From: Bryobacteraceae bacterium
GTDB taxonomy: Bacteria > Acidobacteriota > Terriglobia > Bryobacterales > Bryobacteraceae
DNA: 6,850 nt
Direction: 5' to 3'
Assembly (NCBI GenBank): GCA_947456995.1
Contig: CANGVB010000196.1
Location: 1-6,850, forward strand
The position numbers and the translations under genes are program-made. The notes under the pieces are model-generated. The model saw only the letters and a program-made list of their open reading frames with translations. It was not told the DNA's origin and made no database searches. Positions 1-6,613 of the stretch are shown here, in pieces (positions within the stretch are counted from its first letter, which is position 1; the number at the start of each line of letters is the position of its first letter).

Positions 1-673
1 AGGCGGCCAGCTTCAGGCCTTGCGCTAGGGCAGCAAGTTTCTCTTCGCGCGTGGGTTTGGGTACATGCCGAGAGACCAGCGATTGAGCGCTTTCCTTCAA
101 GACTCCAGTGGCCTTGCCGTCCTTGTCGCGAACCACCTCACCGAAGCCAGTAAAGGGCGTAGATTCCACCTCGGCGATGCGCAGGGCTTTCGAATTGGCC
201 CAGGCCGTGTGGCCGTCGTAGGCATCGAGGAAAACGGGCCGGTCTGGGACGACGGCGTCGATGTCTTCGCGCGTGGGCATTCGCAGATTCGGGAAGCAGG
301 TGTATTCCCAGCCGCCGCCGGTAATCCAGGGGGCGTCGGGGTGAGCGGTGGCATAGTCGCGAATTGCCTTCTGGATGGCTGGGAGGGTGCAGATGCCGGT
401 GAGATCTACTTTGGTGAGTCCAAGTGCGCCTTCGAGAAAGTGAATGTGGGCGTCGTTGAAGCCTGGCATGGCGAAGCGGCCACGAAGGTCGATCGTTTGT
501 TTTGCCTTTAGCTTTTCGGCCTCAGCCCCGAGGGCGACGATACGGCCATTGGTAACGGCAATGGCTGTGGTGCGGGCGTCACCCGTCCAGATCTTGCCGT
601 TTCGCAGCAACAGGTCTGCGTTTTGGGCATAGGCGGCAATCCCGGCTAGAAGCACAAATGCAAAACATCTCAT
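1..673 (-). CDS. Secreted amidohydrolase family 3 (YtcJ-like) metal-dependent hydrolase, N-terminal part; C-terminus beyond left edge
   Basis: The minus strand reads open without a stop from ATG at 673 to the window edge, giving the first 224 residues. Residues 1-16 form a short signal peptide ending AYA before Gln17, so the enzyme is probably exported. A small beta-rich domain follows (about 18-67, LLLRNGKIWTGD onward), typical of composite amidohydrolases. The strand-1 metal motif is DAHIH, with His76 and His78. YDGHTAWANSKAL (152-164) is a hallmark of the amidohydrolase 3/YtcJ group. Known members are TIM-barrel hydrolases that use one or two metal ions to cleave amide or related C-N bonds; the substrate cannot be told from sequence. 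The remaining metal ligands (usually Lys or further His and Asp) lie outside the window, so catalytic integrity is unverified. The family usually has about 500-600 residues, so more than half is missing here. The gene is divergent from gatB, with no clear ribosome binding site upstream. Confidence 0.9.
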   Translation of the reverse strand, partial: MRCFAFVLLAGIAAYAQNADLLLRNGKIWTGDARTTAIAVTNGRIVALGAEAEKLKAKQTIDLRGRFAMPGFNDAHIHFLEGALGLTKVDLTGICTLPAIQKAIRDYATAHPDAPWITGGGWEYTCFPNLRMPTREDIDAVVPDRPVFLDAYDGHTAWANSKALRIAEVESTPFTGFGEVVRDKDGKATGVLKESAQSLVSRHVPKPTREEKLAALAQGLKLAA

Positions 674-710
674 AGCGGTTCAGATTAACAGCTATGCCAG
701 AATAAAGGCT
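674..710. promoter_or_regulatory. Short divergent spacer between the amidohydrolase gene and gatB; presumed promoter region
   Basis: Only 37 bases separate the two opposed start codons, so any promoters for the two genes must overlap each other or extend into the opposite coding region. The spacer is more AT-rich than its surroundings. On the plus strand CAGAAT (698-703) matches four of six positions of a -10 box, but no matching -35 hexamer is visible. If it were used, the gatB message would begin at or very near its ATG. On the minus strand TATTCT (complement of 700-705) is an equally weak candidate. AAAGG (704-708) is only 2 bases from the gatB ATG, too close to be a normal Shine-Dalgarno site. 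Promoter function is inferred from gene orientation, not from strong motifs. Confidence 0.3.
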
Positions 711-2192
711 ATGTCCACTGCTGATGTTGCGCTTCCGACGGCCGAACAGGTAGCAAAATATGAACCTGTGATTGGCCTCGAAGTGCATTGCCAACTGGCC
801 ACCAATACGAAGATTTTTTGCGGTTGCCCAACGAGTTTCGGAGAAGACCCGAATTCAAACACCTGCCCCGTCTGCCTGGCTCTGCCCGGTGCTCTGCCGG
901 TGCTGAGCCGCCAGGCTGTTGAGTTGGCCGTACAGGGCTCGCTTGCGCTGCATTGCGAAATCAGCCCGAGGTCGATTTTCGCCCGTAAGAATTACTTCTA
1001 CCCCGATCTGCCCAAGGGCTACCAGATCTCGCAATTCGATCAACCGCTGGCAGAACGCGGCTATGTCGACGTCGAGATCGAAGGGGTTGGCAAGCGCATC
1101 GGAGTGACCCGCGTGCATATGGAAGACGACGCCGGCAAGAGTTCTCACGACGGCTTCAAGGATTCTGAAAAGTACAGCTACGTCGATCTCAACCGGGCGG
1201 GGACTCCGCTGATCGAAATCGTCAGTGAGCCGGATATGCGCAACTCAGACGAAGCCTACGCCTATCTGACCGAGATCAAGCAGGCCATGCAGTGTATTGG
1301 CGTGTCGACATGCGACATGGAAAAGGGCCAACTGCGTTGCGACGCCAACGTCAGCGTCCGCCTGAAGGGTGCCGAAAAGTTTGGCACGAAGGTTGAGATC
1401 AAAAACCTGAACAGCTTCCGCCACGTGAAGTTAGGGATTGAATACGAGATTCTCCGTCAGATTGGTCTGATCGAAGCAGGGCAGCGCGTGCGGCAGCAGA
1501 CGCGTCTGTTTAATCCGGATTCCGGCGAAACCACGCTGATGCGCGACAAGGAAGAAGCCGCTGATTACCGGTACTTCCCTGAGCCCGACCTCTTGCCGCT
1601 GGTGGTGACCGAAGAGTGGAAAAACGAGCTGGCCGCAAAGATGCCAGAACTCCCAGCAGACCGGCGGGCCCGCTTTATTAGTGCTTATGGTTTGAAGGAA
1701 TATGACGCCAATGTTCTCACTCAGACCCGTCCCATGGCCGACTATTATGAGCGGGTTGTAAAGTCATCGCCAGACCCGAAGATGGCTGCCAACTGGGTGA
1801 TGGGAGACCTGATGGGCCTTCTCAACGGTGTTGGCAAGGAGATCTCGGAATCTCCGATTCCGCCAGAGAATTTGGGCGAATTGCTAGGTCTGATCCAGAG
1901 CGGTGAGCTCTCCGGCAAACTGGCCAAAGAGATCTTCCCCAAAATGTTTTCTGAAGGGCTCTCGCCCAAGTTCATCATGGAGCGTGATGGGCTGAAGCAA
2001 ATTTCTGACACCGGTGCACTCGACAAGATCATCGAAGAGGTGCTGGCAGCCAATCCCAAGCAGGTGGAACAGTACAAAGGCGGCAAGACTACCGTTATCG
2101 GCTTCCTGGTGGGTGCGGTGATGAAGGCCAGCAAGGGTCAGGCCAATCCTGGCTCAGTCAATGAGATGTTGAAGGCAAAGCTGGACTCGTGA
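711..2192 (+). CDS. gatB: Aspartyl/glutamyl-tRNA(Asn/Gln) amidotransferase subunit B
   Basis: GatB is the tRNA-binding and kinase subunit of the cytosolic GatCAB complex. The complex phosphorylates Asp or Glu misacylated on tRNA(Asn) or tRNA(Gln), then amidates it with ammonia supplied by GatA. The protein has 493 residues, normal for the family. The N-terminal cradle domain opens with EPVIGLEVHCQL (18-29), followed by FCGC (36-39) and CPVC (52-55), a four-cysteine set of the kind that binds zinc in some GatB proteins. The family signature VDLNRAGTPLIEIVSEPD spans 158-175. Further conserved blocks are VEIKNLNSFRHV (228-239) and the ADYRYFPEPDLLPL run (284-297). The C-terminal helical and YqeY-like tail domain carries NWVMGDLMGLLN (361-372) and ends with GFLVGAVMKASKGQANPG (464-481), which contacts tRNA in known structures. 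ATG 711 is the only plausible start, since the next Met is residue 137. gatA and gatC are not in the window. The gene appears to lead a three-gene operon and is intact. Confidence 0.98.
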   Translation: MSTADVALPTAEQVAKYEPVIGLEVHCQLATNTKIFCGCPTSFGEDPNSNTCPVCLALPGALPVLSRQAVELAVQGSLALHCEISPRSIFARKNYFYPDLPKGYQISQFDQPLAERGYVDVEIEGVGKRIGVTRVHMEDDAGKSSHDGFKDSEKYSYVDLNRAGTPLIEIVSEPDMRNSDEAYAYLTEIKQAMQCIGVSTCDMEKGQLRCDANVSVRLKGAEKFGTKVEIKNLNSFRHVKLGIEYEILRQIGLIEAGQRVRQQTRLFNPDSGETTLMRDKEEAADYRYFPEPDLLPLVVTEEWKNELAAKMPELPADRRARFISAYGLKEYDANVLTQTRPMADYYERVVKSSPDPKMAANWVMGDLMGLLNGVGKEISESPIPPENLGELLGLIQSGELSGKLAKEIFPKMFSEGLSPKFIMERDGLKQISDTGALDKIIEEVLAANPKQVEQYKGGKTTVIGFLVGAVMKASKGQANPGSVNEMLKAKLDS

Positions 2193-3265
2193 TTCGTTTC
2201 TTAACCCTGTTTGTTGTAACGCTGGCTGCCTATGCGCAGACTGAGATTCTGCCGATGCGCTTTGCGAATCTGCCCGCTTGCGCGGGCCCGAGTGCAACGC
2301 CGAGGCCCAAGGCTGAGGCAGACGGCAGCACTCTGTTGATGCGTGTGCAGGACCCAAGCGGCGCGGCCATTGAGATCTGGTGTGCCAAAGAAGCGGCGGG
2401 CTTTAACTATCAGTACCGAGTTGCCGGGCCGTCTGGTGCCTCTGTTCTCCTCGATCGCTGCCAGTTGGCGGATGGGATCAATTCGGCGGGGGTAGAACAC
2501 CAGGGGCCGGTTGCCGAGGCTGCCTTGCCCAATGGCGGACAGTGGCTTCGCACTGCCGGTAAGCTCACTCGCTTTCTGCACCACAATTGGGATTCGCGCG
2601 CCGGGCACCATGCCGTTTATGACTTTGGCCGCCAGCAGATCACTACCTACGCAACGGTTGCTGCAAAAGACCCGGCAGGCCGCTGGGTGCGCGCTTTTGT
2701 CGACGTAAACTCGATGCCGTTGCGCGAGACCTCGCAAACCGCCCCGATGGGCAAGAACCTCCCCGAGCGTGTGTTTGATCCCAACCGCGTTAGCTGCCTT
2801 ACGGCACTGGCGGATGAAGGCATGCGCATTCACGATGAAGAAGTGAACGCTTTTGTCGGCCCGCAGCAGCCTGGAAAATTGACGGTAGCCTGGCCTGAAT
2901 CTTCCCCGATCGAGAAGCTGGATTTTGACGCGGTGCGGCGGGAGTTGCGCCTGAAGTTGTTGCCCGGAACACGCAAAGCGATCGTGTCGATCGCGTTCCC
3001 GAGGACGATGCTTGGAATGGGCAAAGAGTTGTCACACGTACGCCTGGACGGGCGCTTTGTCTCCAGCGACGAGACGACCACGGCGACGCATAAATCGATT
3101 CGCTTTGTCGTTGATGAGCCGGTGAAAGAAGTGTTGCTGACGGAAAGTCAGGGCTTCCCCTTCTTTGCGGTGAGCGGTGTTGCGCTGGTGGGCGCCATCA
3201 TCATTGGCGGTGTGATTGGAATGCTGTTCCGCCGCAAGCTGCCGCCTGTGCCCGACGAAGACTAA
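2189..3265 (+). CDS. Unrecognised exported protein with C-terminal membrane anchor, translationally coupled to gatB
   Basis: I do not recognise this 358-residue protein's family. The GTG start at 2189 overlaps the gatB stop as GTGA. It is chosen because it immediately precedes a convincing signal peptide (residues 1-16, hydrophobic core FLTLFVVTLAA, AYA before Gln17). The ribosome binding site is weak (GAAGG at 2171-2175, 13 bases away), so termination-reinitiation coupling is likely. The body (about 17-322) has no membrane segments and looks beta-rich, with three cysteines at 65, 91 and 203 plus Cys31. A single strong transmembrane helix at about 325-347 contains glycine/small-residue spacing (GVALVGAIIIGGVIG) and is followed by RRK and an acidic tail, PPVPDED. 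This predicts a type I topology: large extracytoplasmic domain, one anchor, short cytoplasmic tail. No catalytic motif is evident. An envelope role is inferred from topology and from the lipoprotein gene that follows. Confidence 0.85.
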   Translation: MIRFLTLFVVTLAAYAQTEILPMRFANLPACAGPSATPRPKAEADGSTLLMRVQDPSGAAIEIWCAKEAAGFNYQYRVAGPSGASVLLDRCQLADGINSAGVEHQGPVAEAALPNGGQWLRTAGKLTRFLHHNWDSRAGHHAVYDFGRQQITTYATVAAKDPAGRWVRAFVDVNSMPLRETSQTAPMGKNLPERVFDPNRVSCLTALADEGMRIHDEEVNAFVGPQQPGKLTVAWPESSPIEKLDFDAVRRELRLKLLPGTRKAIVSIAFPRTMLGMGKELSHVRLDGRFVSSDETTTATHKSIRFVVDEPVKEVLLTESQGFPFFAVSGVALVGAIIIGGVIGMLFRRKLPPVPDED

Positions 3266-3268
3266 ACT

Positions 3269-3273
3269 AGGGG
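3269..3273 (+). promoter_or_regulatory. Shine-Dalgarno site of the DUF2959 lipoprotein gene
   Basis: AGGGG lies 3 bases before the ATG at 3277, inside the 11-base gap after the upstream stop codon. It supports that start despite the short spacing. It is the clearest ribosome binding site among the plus-strand genes here. Confidence 0.5.
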
Positions 3274-3276
3274 CAG

Positions 3277-3924
3277 ATGCTCTTAAAGTCTTTGCTTGCC
3301 CTGTTGCTCCTGCTTCTGACAAGTTGTTCGTCGCTCTACTACAACGCGATGGAGAAAATCGGCAAAGAAAAGCGCGACATCCTGGTGCAGCGCATTGTCG
3401 ATGGCAAGAAGGATCAGGAAGCCGCCAAGAAACAACTCAAGACCACGCTCGAAGCCTTTCAGGAGCTCACCGGTTTTGAAGGCGGCAACCTCGAGAAGGT
3501 ATACAAGAAGCTGAACGGCGAATTCGTCGATTCCGAGAAGCGAGCGAAAGATCTTTCCGATCGCATTGCCAGCATCGATCAGGTGGCCAAAGATCTTTTT
3601 GCCGAGTGGGACAAAGAGATTTCAGAAATGAAGGACAGAAGCCTTCGCACCCGCAGCCAGCAGATGCTGCGAGAGACCCGCGCCCGTCACCAGCAGTACC
3701 TCAAGCGTATGCAGCAGACTGACAGGAAGATGCAACCGGTGCTGCAGGGCTTTCGCGATCAGGTGCTCTTCTTGAAGCACAACCTCAACGCCAAGGCGAT
3801 CGGCTCACTCAAGGGTACTGCCGCAAAGATGGACGGAGAGGTGGGAGTTTTGATACAGGATATTGAGGGCTCGATGCGCGAAGCCGATAGCTTCATCGAT
3901 TCCCTCAAGACTACAGAGTCCTAG
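3277..3924 (+). CDS. DUF2959 family lipoprotein, helical/coiled-coil
   Basis: The 215-residue product begins with a lipoprotein signal peptide: Lys4, a leucine-rich core at 6-14, and lipobox LTSC with Cys17 as the lipidated residue. Ser at +2 would favour outer-membrane sorting under the E. coli Lol rule, which may not hold in this phylum. The mature part matches my recollection of DUF2959 throughout. It starts SSLYYNAMEKIGKEKRDILV (18-37), continues with the FEGGNLEKVYKKLN block (67-80) and an LRETRARHQQYLKRM heptad-like helix (131-145), and carries the family hallmark FRDQVLFLKHNLNAKAIGSL at 159-178. It is almost entirely charged amphipathic helix, so coiled coil is likely. The family is widespread in Gram-negative bacteria and has no established function. 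The gene starts 11 bases after the membrane-protein stop and probably shares its transcript with gatB. An envelope structural or scaffold role is inference only. The call rests on recalled family consensus, not a search. Confidence 0.88.
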   Translation: MLLKSLLALLLLLLTSCSSLYYNAMEKIGKEKRDILVQRIVDGKKDQEAAKKQLKTTLEAFQELTGFEGGNLEKVYKKLNGEFVDSEKRAKDLSDRIASIDQVAKDLFAEWDKEISEMKDRSLRTRSQQMLRETRARHQQYLKRMQQTDRKMQPVLQGFRDQVLFLKHNLNAKAIGSLKGTAAKMDGEVGVLIQDIEGSMREADSFIDSLKTTES

Positions 3925-3960
3925 ATGTTACGTTGGTGACGACGCTGGTCCAAATGTGAT

Positions 3961-4018
3961 TGCGATGCTGGCGAGGGGGATCTCCGATTTTCCGACTCCG
4001 AATCTCGCTTCGATCGCA
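3961..4018. terminator. Imperfect inverted repeat in the convergent gap; possible bidirectional transcription end, weak
   Basis: The 100-base gap 3925-4024 separates the converging lipoprotein and permease genes and holds no gene. Within it TGCGAT (3961-3966) pairs with ATCGCA (4013-4018), and GCGAG (3971-3975) pairs with CTCGC (4004-4008), separated by a 4 x 4 internal loop. A further short GGA (3978-3980) / TCC (3997-3999) pairing is possible nearer the loop. Neither side is followed by a run of T on its own strand, so it does not meet the usual pattern of an intrinsic terminator. Position between convergent genes is the main reason to list it. Confidence 0.25.
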
Positions 4019-4024
4019 CCAGAA

Positions 4025-6613
4025 TTACTCCTCCCGCAGCGACAGCATCGGATCCAGCCTAGCGGCTTTCCGTGCCGGCAATGCGCAAGCAAGAATTGCG
4101 ATCACAACGAGCATGACAGGCACGCCTGTGTAAGTGATCAGGTCAAAGGTCTGAATTTGCAATATCGCCGACGTTGCAAGCTTCGACAGCACCAGACACA
4201 CTGGCATGCCCACGATGACGCCCCAAAGCGTGCAACGCCATGCCTCGCCAAGAATACGGCGCATCACTTGAGCCCCCGTTGCCCCAAGGGCGAGATGAAT
4301 CCCAATCTCACGACGGCGCTGCAGAACGGAATAACTCGACACCGTATAGAGGCCCACTGCCGTAAGGGCCAGAGCCAGAATCCCCAGGATTGCAGACACA
4401 CCAGCGGCTGCCTGAAACGGAAAACGATGTTGCGCTGAGACCGCACGCAAGCTCATCGGCTCACATCCAGAGGCCTCGGCCCCATCCGCACACAACGCCC
4501 GTACTGCAGCCATTGCGCTTGCCGGATTGCCAACGATTCTTGCGATGGCCGAAGTGATCCCGACCTGTCCGGCAGCAGCCGGAATGTAGATGGCTGTTGT
4601 GTCTTTGCCCATGAAGAGGAAGCCTTTGGTGACATCCGGCACTTGCCCGATCACCGTGTAGGTTTTGCCAGACTTTGGATCGCCATTGGAGGAAAGATCC
4701 ATCTGTATCGTTTTGCCGAGGGGAGATTCTCCAGGCCAGAGTCTGGTTGCTGTGGCTTTACTGATAACAGCGACTTTGGCTTCAGATCTTGCCTCCAAAG
4801 CTGTGTATGTCCGTCCCGCCTCCACCTTGAGGCCGAGCACATCGAAATAGCGATGGTCTGTCTGATTGAATCTGAGCCGTACATTTTGGTTGTTGGCCAA
4901 GGCATCCACTCGGCTGAGTTGCCCCATCAAAGGAGCCCTATCCACGGCACTGACAACTCCGATGCCAGGGATTCGTTCCAGTTGTGCGATGAACTCCGGC
5001 GTGGTTTTGTCGACGCGCAGGTCATAGATGCGATCCAGGTCATACCCTGTACTGGCGGTATCGAGCTTTTGAATGTTCCGAACCAGTACACCCGCCAGAA
5101 TGAGCAGTACGAGACTTGCCGCAACCTGGCCGCCAATCAGCAGATCGCGCATACGGCGTGGCTGGATTCGGCCCATGAAGGTTGAGTTTTCGCGCTTGGT
5201 GGATTGGGTGAGGCTGGGTGAGGTGACCTCAAGCGCCGGCAGCAGTCCAAAGGCAATACCAGCCAGCACCCCAAGCGCAGCAGAATAGAGCACAACGCGC
5301 CAATCCATTTCCACCGGCTGCATCGGAATCCCCATGCCGGAAGCAATCGAAAACAAATAGACCTGCGCTTCCTGGATAGAGATCGATGCAAGCCCGATGC
5401 CTGCTGCGGCGCCGAGAGATGCGATAAAGATGCTTTCGGTCAACAACTGCCGCACGATGCGAAACCGGGAAGCGCCAAGTGAAATGCGCATCGCAATTTC
5501 ATGGGTTCTTGAAGTAGCCCGGGCCAGATAGAGATTTGCCAGATTGGCGCAGGCGATCAGCAGCACCATCAGAAATGCCGCGAGACACAATGCTCCCGCA
5601 ATACTCACTTCGGTTAGCTGGGGAAGATAAGAAGGCCGGGGCACTAACTCCAATCTCGCCACAGGGTCGCGTCCCGGCCGAGTGAATCGGGTAGCTACAG
5701 CAGACAGAAGTTCTTCTGCCTCTTTGGGTGAAACTCCAGGTGCGAGCAAGCCTGAAACTGCATTACGCGCTTCACCTTCTGTTGCCTCACTGGTGCGCAC
5801 CAGACGCAGTTGCTTTAACCCGATCCAGAAATCCGGCACAGCCGCTTCCGTCCCGGTGAATTCGGGTGGCATCACCCCAACAACAGTGAAAAGTGTCGAC
5901 TTGATACGAATCGATTTGCCGAGCGCGGCCGGATCGGCTGCCAGCAATCTACGCCATCCGGAGTCGCTAAGAACGGCCAGGTTTTGATTCTCCTCAGAGG
6001 CTGCAATCGTGCGGCCCATGCGGGCCTTTCCGCCAAGAAGATCAAAGAAATTCGAAGAAACACCAGTTACCAGACCATGCCTTTGGACAGGAGTCAGCAT
6101 GAGAACCTGCATCATCCCCATCGAGTAAAAGTCCTCAATTTTCCCGATGCTGCTTTGGCGCATCACATCGAGTTCCGCCCTGGACCACCCCCCGGCAGAG
6201 CGGGAATTTTTGTCAAAGGATTCAATATCGAAATGCCGCTCAAAGCCGCGAATGGGTAACGGCTTCAAAACGAAGTGCGAGAGCAGTGTAAAGAACGTGC
6301 CGTTAGCCCCGATTGCCAGGGCGAGAATTGCCACAGCCGCTGCCGAGAATCCCGGGCTTTTGCGAATGCCTCGCGCCGCGTAGCGAAGATCTGACGTGAG
6401 TTCATCCCAGAGCCGGTAGCCCAGAGCCGCGCGGCATTCCTCTGTATAGGAGGCAGAGCTTCCAAACTCGATAGAAGCCTGCCGTGCGGCTTCTTCTGGT
6501 GCTATTCCTCGAGCGACGAGATCGTCAATGCGAGCTTGACGATGAAACGCCATCTCTTCGGCTAGCGAAGACTCGATTTTTGAACGACCCAGTAAACGGC
6601 GAAAGAAGTTCAT
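4025..6613 (-). CDS. ADOP family permease (acidobacterial duplicated orphan permease; FtsX/MacB-like, no ATPase)
   Basis: The 862-residue inner-membrane protein reads from ATG 6613 to TAA at 4027-4025. An N-terminal cytoplasmic prefix (1-70, with EEMAFHRQARIDDLVARG and the EFGS segment) is typical of the permease prefix domain in these proteins. ELTSDLRYAARGIRKSPGFS (71-90) leads into TM1 (about 88-112). Next come a periplasmic MacB-type domain (about 113-334), TM2-TM4 (about 335-358, 388-410, 437-460), TM5 (about 488-510), a second periplasmic domain (about 511-733), and TM6-TM8 (about 735-760, 793-815, 830-847). Each half has the FtsX motif after its second helix: SRTHEIAMRISLGASR (368-383) and QRRREIGIHLALGATG (765-780). 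The C-terminus ARLDPMLSLREE is characteristic. No Walker motifs are present, so it is not MacB itself. Known members form large paralogous sets rarely adjacent to ATPase genes; substrate and energy source are unknown. It overlaps the upstream PadR gene as ATGA. The protein looks intact. Confidence 0.93.
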   Translation of the reverse strand: MNFFRRLLGRSKIESSLAEEMAFHRQARIDDLVARGIAPEEAARQASIEFGSSASYTEECRAALGYRLWDELTSDLRYAARGIRKSPGFSAAAVAILALAIGANGTFFTLLSHFVLKPLPIRGFERHFDIESFDKNSRSAGGWSRAELDVMRQSSIGKIEDFYSMGMMQVLMLTPVQRHGLVTGVSSNFFDLLGGKARMGRTIAASEENQNLAVLSDSGWRRLLAADPAALGKSIRIKSTLFTVVGVMPPEFTGTEAAVPDFWIGLKQLRLVRTSEATEGEARNAVSGLLAPGVSPKEAEELLSAVATRFTRPGRDPVARLELVPRPSYLPQLTEVSIAGALCLAAFLMVLLIACANLANLYLARATSRTHEIAMRISLGASRFRIVRQLLTESIFIASLGAAAGIGLASISIQEAQVYLFSIASGMGIPMQPVEMDWRVVLYSAALGVLAGIAFGLLPALEVTSPSLTQSTKRENSTFMGRIQPRRMRDLLIGGQVAASLVLLILAGVLVRNIQKLDTASTGYDLDRIYDLRVDKTTPEFIAQLERIPGIGVVSAVDRAPLMGQLSRVDALANNQNVRLRFNQTDHRYFDVLGLKVEAGRTYTALEARSEAKVAVISKATATRLWPGESPLGKTIQMDLSSNGDPKSGKTYTVIGQVPDVTKGFLFMGKDTTAIYIPAAAGQVGITSAIARIVGNPASAMAAVRALCADGAEASGCEPMSLRAVSAQHRFPFQAAAGVSAILGILALALTAVGLYTVSSYSVLQRRREIGIHLALGATGAQVMRRILGEAWRCTLWGVIVGMPVCLVLSKLATSAILQIQTFDLITYTGVPVMLVVIAILACALPARKAARLDPMLSLREE

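Noticed and set aside
65..511. Plus-strand open frame of 148 codons
   Set aside because: It is antisense to the amidohydrolase, whose frame carries HxH and the YDGHTAWANSKAL motif. Its own translation shows no family resemblance.
2201..2833. Minus-strand open frame of 210 codons
   Set aside because: It is antisense to the exported membrane protein, whose frame has a signal peptide, a terminal anchor and operon spacing. The antisense product is Arg/Ala-rich with no recognisable domain.
3863..4438. Plus-strand open frame of 191 codons bridging the convergent gap
   Set aside because: It overlaps the end of the lipoprotein gene and lies antisense to the permease C-terminus. Its composition (many Cys, His, Arg, Gln) is that of a shadow frame.
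4643..5185. Plus-strand open frame of 180 codons
   Set aside because: It lies entirely antisense to the second periplasmic domain and TM5 of the permease, with no ribosome binding site or motif.
4025..6613. Naming the permease macB
   Set aside because: MacB carries an N-terminal ABC ATPase domain. This protein has no Walker A or B motif and has duplicated FtsX-type permease halves instead.
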